A stretch of 64,000 bases of DNA from positions 17,974 to 81,973 of the forward strand of contig JAHBMJ010000995.1 in the NCBI GenBank assembly GCA_018398765.1. Direction: 5' to 3'. Positions 56,343 to 64,000 of the stretch are shown piece by piece; within the stretch, counting starts at the first letter, position 1, and every line of letters begins with the position of its first letter. This stretch comes from Chromera velia (lineage: Eukaryota > Sar > Chromeraceae). The notes beneath the pieces were generated by a model. That model had not been told where the DNA came from. It ran no database searches and was given only the letters and a program-made list of their open reading frames with translations. A program made the translations under genes and the position numbers.

Positions 56343-56998
56343 CGTGGGCGTGGGCGTGGGCGTGGGCGTACTGTGCCTCGTTCTATTGTCTGATCTTCAT
56401 TTGTCCTCTTGGTTCTTCTTGGCGGCTCTTCCTCATGTGTTCACTTATTTTGATAGCTTCAAAACCGCAGAGCCGTTTTTCGGTTTGTATTTCGAAAAAG
56501 AAGAGAAAATTCCGAGCCATCTTACCTTCTCGTGCGCCTGCCTTTCCTGTTCACCCCTGTGCCTTTTGTCAGGATGAGCCTGCGGTGGTCTCCTTCAGCA
56601 CGGTGGCGCGTGCAGTCTCAGGAGGACAGCAGGCAGAGATGAAGTGGCATCGAGTCGCACCCATACCCCCGTCAGCCGGACATGCAGAAGGGCAGGAAGA
56701 GAAAAAGGACTGTTGTAGAGACCCACAGACAACTTAGCTTTGTGGGCGCAAAAGGTACAATTTATCTAATTCTGTGTTCAGCAAAGACTTTCACAATTTG
56801 TGATTTATCCTCATTCTCGGTTCTGCAGAATTTCTTGCTCTGTGCGTGCTGTTTGTATCCTCTCTTTAATTTCTCCGGTGTCTGTCTGTGTGCGTGTGCG
56901 TGTGCGTGTGTGTGCAGAGGCGTGAACGCAGAGCGAATGCACTTCTCGTTCAAGGAGGACGCAGGGAGACATGGGAGGGTGGGGGTGATAGAATGCAG

Positions 56999-57034
<36 letters not shown>

Positions 57035-57074
57035 GAAGAAGAAGAAACATATGGTCTGTCTGTCTCGTGTTTTT

Positions 57075-57106
<32 letters not shown>

Positions 57107-57384
57107 TTCTTTCTTTCTTCCTTTCTTTCTTTTTTTTTGCCTGGTGTGTTCATGAAGAAAAGGAGGGAGAAGAAGAAGAAACATATAGTCTGTCTCGTGT
57201 GGAAGGGGGGATTGGGGGGGGGGGAGGAATATAATGGGTTTTCCTCTCCGTCCCCATTGCGCTCTGTCCATGTCCCGCCCCTCTTTTCTTCCCCTCCGTG
57301 CGGGGTCGGCGTGGGGGGGGGGAAGTGGGAAGTTGGATGGGTGTGCGTGTGTGGGGGTGTGGTCCGCCTTTTTCCCTTTACACA

Positions 57385-57422
<38 letters not shown>

Positions 57423-57433
57423 GTCTCTCTCTG

Positions 57434-57505
<72 letters not shown>

Positions 57506-57524
57506 TGTCTGCCTGTCTGCCTGT

Positions 57525-57557
<33 letters not shown>

Positions 57558-57930
57558 TGTGTGTGTCTGTGTCTTCTCTGTCTGGATGGAGAAAAGGAGG
57601 CAGAAGAAAAAGAAACATATAGTCTGGATGTCACGTTTGTTCCTTTCCTTCCCCCTTCTTTCCTTCCTTCTTTTCTTTTGCAGGTTTGAGAAGGACTCCG
57701 CTCTCTTCGACAGGAAGTTGGCGGAGTTTGTTATGCAGGGCTGGCACGCTCGGAATGACCCATCGAAGACCGAGCGTCAGCTGAGGAGGGAGGCGGCCAA
57801 GCGACGCAGGTTGGGGATCTCGGTGCCTGCCGATGAAGAGGACGAGGACGGTGAGGATGATGAAGAGAAGGATTGGAGGAGGGACCAGAAGTTGCGGTTT
57901 TTGAGAGACACGGGACCGGGAACGATGTGA
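54113..57930 (+). CDS. Probable plastid-targeted basic protein, function unknown
   Basis: Six exons join in phase: 54113-54524, 55029-55102, 55516-55546, 56179-56255, 56573-56670 and 57684-57930 (312 residues). The start is taken at ATG 54113 because it gives a hydrophobic signal-like leader (LCVSAWLYVTASSVLW). Phe-containing DGSSFMFPLPG and a basic Arg/Gly-rich stretch follow. A signal peptide plus a transit peptide with an early Phe is the usual address for secondary red plastids. The mature part has a Gly/Lys/Arg-rich segment (about 50-90), then WIEEAGIDLDSL, and a C-terminal helix-rich region (FEKDSALFDRKLAEFVMQGW) ending in an acidic run. The composition would suit an organellar ribosome- or RNA-associated protein, but no family is recognised. 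The 31-bp third exon is the least certain; the frame is open upstream to 53753. Confidence 0.65.
55660..55702. repeat. (CT)n-(CA)n microsatellite
   Basis: Short CT then CA run in the third intron of the plastid-protein candidate. Confidence 0.85.
55971..56142. repeat. 85-bp tandem duplication
   Basis: Two copies, offset by 85 bp (landmark CTTGAAGATT at 55986 and 56071), differ at about one base. It lies in an intron, so the duplication is recent and silent. Confidence 0.9.
56255..56372. repeat. (GGTC)n, (GT)n and (GGGCGT)n runs
   Basis: GGTC units begin at the exon 4 donor (so the GTCGGT donor is itself part of the repeat), followed by a GT run and a GGGCGT run. Confidence 0.85.
57000..57560. 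repeat. Cluster of (TGTC), (TTTC), (CT), (GT), (TGCC) repeats
   Basis: Five microsatellites in the last intron of the plastid-protein candidate: TGTC at 57000-57032, TTTC at about 57069-57130, CT at about 57388-57470, GT at about 57475-57505, and TGCC at about 57510-57555. Confidence 0.9.
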
Positions 57931-60500
57931 GGGGAAAGGAAATTTGAAGAGATGAGACGGGGAGTTGATTTACTTCCGTGCGGTGTGTGTAGGTAGGTGG
58001 GGGGGGGGCTTACCTTGTGCATTTATTATGGGGTGAGAAAAATCGAACAGTCTTGGGGTTGTGGACGACTGAACTAGCTCGTTGGAACTCAGCGAGCGCT
58101 TTGACCAGTTGTGTTGATGGTGGGTCCTCTGAGTTGGATGGATGAGGGGAAGGTTGTGGTTGTTGGAGACGGAAGAAAGAAGTGAAGCAAGGGAAAAGAT
58201 TGGGGTGGCGGGTGGGGGGGGTGGCGAGGTGCAGAGAGTAAAAGTCAGGGGGGGACAGGAAGAAAACACGTTCGCATTGAAAAGAGGAAGGAGGAAGACA
58301 TGACAGGAAGGTAGGAAGAAAGGAAGGAAACATTTTGCCTTCTTTTGTAATTTGGTCTTTCAATCTGCCGGCTGGAAGTGAACAAAATTGAATGAGGACC
58401 CAGCTTGAAGGAGTCCGATGAGACAGACAGACAGAAGAGGAAGATTGTTGGCATTTCAGGATGCCTTATGATTGTAGTCCTGCCTCACTGCGTGACTGAG
58501 AGGTCTTCCCCCTCTTCGGATCGTCTTAATAATTCAATGAAGGCATCCTTTCGTCTTTCTCGTTACCTTTTTGTTACTTGACTGGCCTGCACTTCCATGT
58601 AAAGTGTACTGAATTCACATATAAATCATGCAGTCTTGTGATCTTTTGAAAATCCGAAAGACCAAATTTTGTGCCAGGAAAGAAGAAAAGCGAGAGCGTC
58701 TGTCCCGTGTCGCGGTTGAGGATGGGAAGTGTAGAGACCGAAAATGTACAAAAAGGTGTTCAAACGGTTCAAATGCATGCAAAAGAGAGAGACATTGAGG
58801 CAGTTAGACATGCGGACTGTCAGGTAGAGCTCCCAGAAGAGCAAAGAGGTTGCAGTTGCAGGTGCACAATTGAAAGTTTTGATCGCAAGAGCACCGCTTC
58901 CTTTACTTTATTTGTTTTTTCCCACTGATTGTCTCAGTGAGACAAAGATCTGAGGGAGCTTTTCCCGTTGCCTTGAGGATGTTTTCCCCTTCCATTTTCT
59001 TTCCTCTTCTTTCCACCCGATCCCCCCCGAAAGTTTGATCTGACTGGACTTTTCTTTCACTCGAAAGCTTGCTTGTTTGCGTTCCTGATGGTTTGATTCA
59101 GAATTTAGATGGTCTCAGTGCATAAGACAGACAGAAAAATACAAAGAGCGTAAGATTCGGCAGGGGTTTTGTTTTTATTGATCGCAGTGATCATGTGTAT
59201 CCTCTCCTTTTGTTTTCTTTTGTGGCACAGCCATGCATTCTGCCTGACTGACTTTCGTGGAGAAGGAGGGGAACGACGGTCTCCAGATGAGCAGGGAGGG
59301 GGCGCACGCAGCTGCCTGCCTCCAGACAGGACTCTCTGCCTGGCCGGGCTGTTTGCTTTCCTGCGTGTGAATTAAGTTGCGGTGCTGTATGGTTGCTGCT
59401 CCAGAAACGAAAAGGAGAAACCTGCAAACTTGATTTCCTTCTTTTTTCCTGTCGTCCTTTGCCGGCAGTGGTCTCTCTCTTTCTCGTCTTCCCTTTTTGG
59501 ACATTTCGATCTTTTTGATCGATCTGTATAAATAAAAGTAAGTTGGTTTCCTCTGTGCGTTTTTTTGTTTGTGTTCTGACCGAGAAGTGAAGAAAGGAAG
59601 GGAATAAGAAGGAAGAAAGATGTAGTGGAATGAGTGAGATCGTGCCTGCCTGGCTGTCATTATTTGTCTGTCGGTCTATCTTTCCGTCTGCCTTCTGCTC
59701 CTGTCTTCCCTCTTTTAACGGGAAGAGGCAAAGGACGAAGGAAGAAAACGAGGAAGAGAGCGATGCCCGCTGGCACGCGCTACATGAGCGGAGGAGAAGG
59801 GACGGACGTAAGTCAAGTGTAGCAGAGAGACGGGTACATCGGCAGAATGGAGACGAAGCATCTCTCAAGTCAGAGGTGGGAGTTGATGAGAGCTTTTGTT
59901 CTCTTACGAGGGTAAGGGCGGAGAGATGCTCCGTGCTTGGAGAGACAGGGAAGAGACAGTAAGGGAAAAAAGAAAGGAGAGAAAGCGGAGAAACTCAAAT
60001 AGAGGATCACAGTGCTGTTTTCAGGCAAGTGACTGACTTCCGACATCGGGGCTCTGAAGTTGATTTTCCCTTGGCATTCAGGGTGACTCAATCTTTTTCG
60101 TTGTTGTTGCTCCTGCGTTTTAATTCTGTGTTCTGACTCCTTGATGGCCCGTACTGACTTTTGCTCCATTCATTTGTTCTTTGTGCCTTTTTGTTGGACG
60201 CATCCCTGCATGCAACACCAGAAGAGAAGCAGCCGAAAGTGAAGGAAGAGAACTGCACAGGCAGTGAGTAGTACAGAGTGGAGCGAGGAATGCGGCGGTC
60301 CCAGTAGAGAGCCTGAGTCTGGCCCTGAGAGGCGGTTGGCAGAAAGGGAAGAGGACTGAACTGAACTTGAAGAGAGAAGACACAGTCAAAGGCGTGAGTG
60401 GATCTAGGGTCGAGTGAAAGAATCGGACTGAACTTGAAGAGAGAAGACACAATCAAAGAACTGAGTGGATCCAGGATCGAGTGAAAGAATCAGAATGAAA
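57931..60500. other. Intergenic, no supported gene
   Basis: Frames of up to about 220 codons occur on both strands, but they lack motifs and overlap each other. A 67-bp tandem duplication lies at about 60354-60495 (landmark CTTGAAGAGAGAAGACACA at 60366 and 60433), with a few differences between the copies. Confidence 0.45.
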
Positions 60501-61130
60501 GTGAATGTCTGATGTTTACTCTATAAGACATGCACTCCAACAAAAAAAAAAGTGAAATATTTTTTTTTTAAATGTTAATTGTTAAAATTTAAATGTCAAT
60601 GAGCACCTATGATTATAAAATATACATGTTAGCATATATAAAAATACATATAATTATAAACTTTCAAGTCAATGTAGAAGTTAATTAAAGTAGGGATAGC
60701 TATCGTATCGTATCGGTATCGAATCGGTATCGTATCGGAATTTAAGGTTCCCAAAAAAGGGGGTATCGTCGATAATTTCGATACTGATATAAAATTTTTA
60801 GCGTACAAAGCTAAAACCTAGTCATATGAAATATTTGCTACCAGATACTACTACTACTAATAGAATATCTGTTGATTAGTCCTCTTAAATTTGCTACTAT
60901 CTGCACAGGCTATAGTGTAGCGACTGTGCTACAAATTTGTGTGAAGGACTGCCAGGGTAAATATATGCTAAAGTAAATGATAGGAACGTAAATGATAGTA
61001 TATTATGATACGTAGTTTGCACAGACGACGGATCGAGACGATGAAACATCGCACCTAGCATCGCACTAGCAGCCTGCATGAGAAAAATTTCAGACGTTCA
61101 GGCTATAGCGTTCAGGCCCAAACTTCGGGG
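60501..61130. other. AT-rich block with TATCGG repeats
   Basis: Strongly AT-rich. GTATCG/GAATCG units repeat at about 60697-60740, and an inverted CGATAAT...ATACTGATAT part follows at about 60765-60790. No gene seen; a repeat or transposon remnant is likely. Confidence 0.5.
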
Positions 61131-62326
61131 GCCCGGTGCATGGGGTGTGGGGGAATGGATTAGAGTTGAACCACAATTGCCGATCTTTTACGAACAGAGC
61201 GACAAACAAATTTCTAACTAACGATCAATACAACAAAGATTACTACATAGACGGTCTACGTTTAATACAATGTCTTTTGTTTCATTTCGTGACTTCGGCC
61301 ATTCGTTGCACCGATGCTACCGAACCGGGCGCCGTGGTCCGAGAGAATCGAGTCATTCTCCCTTCTTGCTTGAGACTTTCATGGACCGATCAACCAGCCA
61401 GCCTGAATTCATCTTTACGTGCTGTGCCTTTGTCTGTTTGTATCTTTCGCTCTCTCTTACTCAATTTGCGGAGGATTTATTAAATGAAATCACTACTACT
61501 ACTACTACTACCAAGAGGCGACAAACAGTCAGACGGCCTTTGTCTGTTTGTTTGCGCCAACGGAGAGAGAGAAGAGAGGAGAGAGGGAGGGAGAACCTCA
61601 ACGACAACGACTACTTCAGCGGGCAGACGAAGAAAAGAGCTAGGGCGAACACTTACTGCATCATCGATGGACTTGTCCAGACAACCACAAACGACACTGG
61701 TCTCCACAAGCTAGCCAGATGGCTGACGAACAGACAAACAGACAGGCAGGAATACAAAGGAAAGAAAGAATTCCTGGGCAACCCCTCTCTTTCACAACAG
61801 ATTGATTCCCCCTTCCATCTTTCCCTCGCTTGCTGCGTGGAAGGAAAGAATAGACAGGGAGGGAAGTTCGCATGATCGATGCGTGGTGGCCCCGGAAAGT
61901 TTCCCGCGACAGACCCCCACTCATTCACTCCATCAAGCCATCAAGTCAGTCAATCATTGTTCCATTTCTTCCTCCCTGCCTCCCTTTCAATGGCCAATGC
62001 AGTCCTCTTCCTTGCTTCCCCTCCAGCTCTTCCTTCATCTTTCGGACAGGCTGGAGGGGTGGTCGACTTTCACCTTTTCAAATCTGAGCATCCATCCACA
62101 CGTCCATTCATCCATTCACTCACTGATCCATCCATTCATTCATCCACTTATCCATTTATTCATTCAGTCTTCCCACACCCTCACATGCAGCACAGACGTC
62201 TGTCCTCGACCCAGCAACGAAACAGAACAACCACGTTGCCCCTGTCCAATGAGAACTCGAAAGGAAACGCAGACGACACGCACAGACCTCTCCCTCCCTT
62301 CCTTCCTGCCATCCAGACTGATCGAT
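61131..62326. other. Intergenic, simple repeats
   Basis: Contains an ACT run (about 61490-61510) and a CATTCATC-type array (about 62090-62165). Plus-strand frames here are Ser/Pro/His-rich translations of repeats. No gene supported. Confidence 0.45.
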
Positions 62327-63979
62327 CTATCCCATGTTCGGGTCTCCGAACAGGGTAGTCGAGAGGCCAACAGTGAAGAGCACAGCGAACGCTGCAATGA
62401 CTGCGTACTGGAGGCCTTCGGAAGACTCGGATGTCAGGGTGATGGGAACCTGCGCGCACGCATACGTATGTACACACAGAGAGACACCGATACACCCACA
62501 CACACCCGCACACACATTGACATCTATGTACACAAGTAAGAAGAGAGGGAGGGGGCCTGCAGGAAAGAACAGGAACACTCGGAGGCAGGCAGGCAGGCAG
62601 GCCTCATCAACGATAGAGAGAAGCAAGGGGGGGGTTCACGACTACCCACCCTCTATCTATCCCCGTTTGACTTTTCCTTCTCTCTCTCTCTGTCTCTCCG
62701 ACATCCTCTCCCCCTCTCCCTCTCCCTCTCCCTCGCTCCCTCCTTCGCTCTTTCTTACTCTCCTTCTTTCGTTCTTTCTTCAATTCATCCTTTCCTTCCA
62801 TTCACTCCGTCATTCATTTCCCTGCTCCGTTTTGCTGCCCCTGCTCTTCTTTTCACTGACCTGTGCGACATCGTCCTGAATTCCGTTTGCCCTCACGGAA
62901 GTGATCTTGAACCCGTATTGTTGCGGTTTCAGTCCCTTGACCACAACGTTGTACCGTGCGCCCTTGCCCCCCCCCTTGGCTGCCAGCTCGGGTGTTGACT
63001 CGAAGTCGTACACCAGTCTCCAGGGGATCTTCTTGTCCAACCTGTCCTTTCTGTACAATCTCCATCCAACAAACTCGCCAGTCTCGATGTTCGTGTTCCA
63101 CTCAATCTCAACCTGCATGCCATGCATCACAGGACAGGGGGTTGGTGGGGCTGCTTCAATGGGCGGGTGGGACTTGCGTCTATGACAGTGGGCAGCGCAA
63201 ATACATACGCAGAAGCTCCGTGCGGACAAACACAGGAGACTGCCTGAACAAAACACAGAAAGAAACGCGAAGGGGGGCGCAAAGAGAGAAATGGAAAGAA
63301 AGGCAAGGTAGAGGCAGGCTCAGAAACTAACATCAAATACAAGAAGACAGGAGACGGCAGAAGCAAGCCAAATGCCCTGTAATGCAGGTGAAGCACACGA
63401 TGGAGACCAGTGCAGAAACGGGAAAACACGGAAGAAAGAAAATCGCTTGACTAGATGGAAGACTGACGGAATCGGGTCCGTTTTGCTCGACTTCCATGGT
63501 CGTTTTCTCTCCTGACGAAGGGAGATTCAAAAATTTGTACCCTGTCAGTTTCTCAATTTGTCTCTCAAACTTCTTTCTCTTCATGAAGTCCTTCAGAAAG
63601 TCGTCCTTCGACCACCCTCTCGCCCGCATCTGCTCAAGCACCCACGGGGCGCGGGCGTTACCCTCGGTGGTAAAAATCTTCGCATACAGCTTTTGTCCCA
63701 TTTCTGCGTACTCTTCATCTGAGACAATAATTTGATCCAATTCTTCCTGTGTGGGCTCGACCAGAGAGGTCGGGTCGGCTGTCTTCTCCATCACCTGAGC
63801 GGCGGTGATTTTGAGGCCGATGGGCGTCTCGATGATACTGTGTGAGATGCCTGTAGGAGGGATTTCGTCCATGAGCGCTGCCCTCATGGCGGCCTGCTGC
63901 TGTTTCTTTGGCTCATCAACTTCGTAGTCCTCTACGCTCAATGGGACCTCCTCAGCGACAGCATCGGCTTCTTGGAAAA
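62327..63979 (-). CDS. FN3-like, tail-anchored protein (5' end outside window)
   Basis: Three exons join in phase 0: 63979-63468, 63112-62861 and 62449-62327. The first begins at an acceptor (ACAG) next to a C run, so the N-terminus lies beyond the window. The first exon encodes an acidic and helical region (TQEELDQIIVSDEEYAEMGQ, then RGWSKDDFLKDFMKR). The second is a beta-rich unit, VEIEWNTNIETGEFVGWRLY...WRLVYDF...YNVVVKGLKPQQYGFKI, with the Trp/Tyr/Leu pattern of a fibronectin type III domain. The last exon holds one membrane helix (YAVIAAFAVLFTVGLSTTLF) and ends in GDPNMG, which suggests a C-terminal anchor in an organelle or thylakoid-type membrane. Both introns start GTCAGT. The exact role is unknown. 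Confidence 0.72.
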
Positions 63980-63986
63980 CTGTCGT

Positions 63987-64000
63987 GGGGGGGGGGGGGG
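63987..64000. repeat. Poly-G at contig edge
   Basis: The window ends in a run of 14 G. It may mark another unreadable homopolymer, like the one at the N gap. Confidence 0.8.

Noticed and set aside
56888-57635. Long Ser/Leu/Cys and Arg/Glu/Thr frames on both strands
   Set aside because: They cross five microsatellites, and no part resembles a folded protein.
59175-59868. Overlapping 161- and 225-codon minus-strand frames
   Set aside because: Ser/Arg/Lys-rich without motifs, overlapping each other in different frames, and without splice support.

Overview
The window is nuclear DNA from a eukaryote. Genes are split by many introns, most introns carry simple-sequence repeats, two LINE-type retrotransposons are present, and one assembly gap (54 N) remains. 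The gene content (a divergent unconventional myosin, a phosphagen kinase, a mitochondrial carrier, and a protein with a leader like those that target a secondary red plastid) fits an alveolate alga such as a chromerid (Chromera-like). That assignment is inference; no rRNA or organelle marker is present to prove it.

Layout: 1.8-4.9 kb, plus-strand phosphagen (arginine/creatine-type) kinase with a long charged C-terminal extension. 4.9-10.3 kb, no convincing gene; a 23-bp tandem repeat and an AT-rich block. 10.4-13.4 kb, minus-strand membrane/MYND-finger gene with two in-frame stops, possibly a pseudogene. 14.2-16.0 kb, two-exon mitochondrial carrier. 16.9-20.9 kb, degenerate LINE (endonuclease, reverse transcriptase, terminal Cys/His knuckle) on the minus strand, followed by a purine/pyrimidine-skewed stretch to 25.7 kb that may hold its first ORF. 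27.9-37.7 kb, a 16-exon minus-strand myosin ending in coiled coil, Pro/Ser repeats and an RRM-like domain. 38.6-41.2 kb, plus-strand protein of unknown function with a Cys/His motif, running into a 189-bp satellite. 43.7-45.9 kb, thioredoxin-UBX fusion. 47.2-49.4 kb, second LINE fragment, split by a 517-bp non-coding terminal-inverted-repeat element. 49.8-53.3 kb, large unknown minus-strand gene. 54.1-57.9 kb, six-exon, probably plastid-targeted protein. 62.3-64.0 kb, 3' part of a minus-strand gene with an FN3-like domain and a tail anchor.

I could join exons with matching phases for seven genes (30 introns). Sixteen of these introns begin GTC, and only three have A at +3; nearly all keep G at +5. 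This is an unusual 5' splice-site pattern. Three gene pairs are head-to-head (13.4/14.2, 37.7/38.6, 53.3/54.1 kb). Two spacers near gene 5' ends carry an unusual palindrome: a CG-only core flanked by inverted GAAAATT arms.

The most notable findings are the myosin-RRM fusion, the thioredoxin-UBX fusion, the GTC splice-donor bias, and the precisely datable nested insertion (9-bp target duplication) inside the second LINE.
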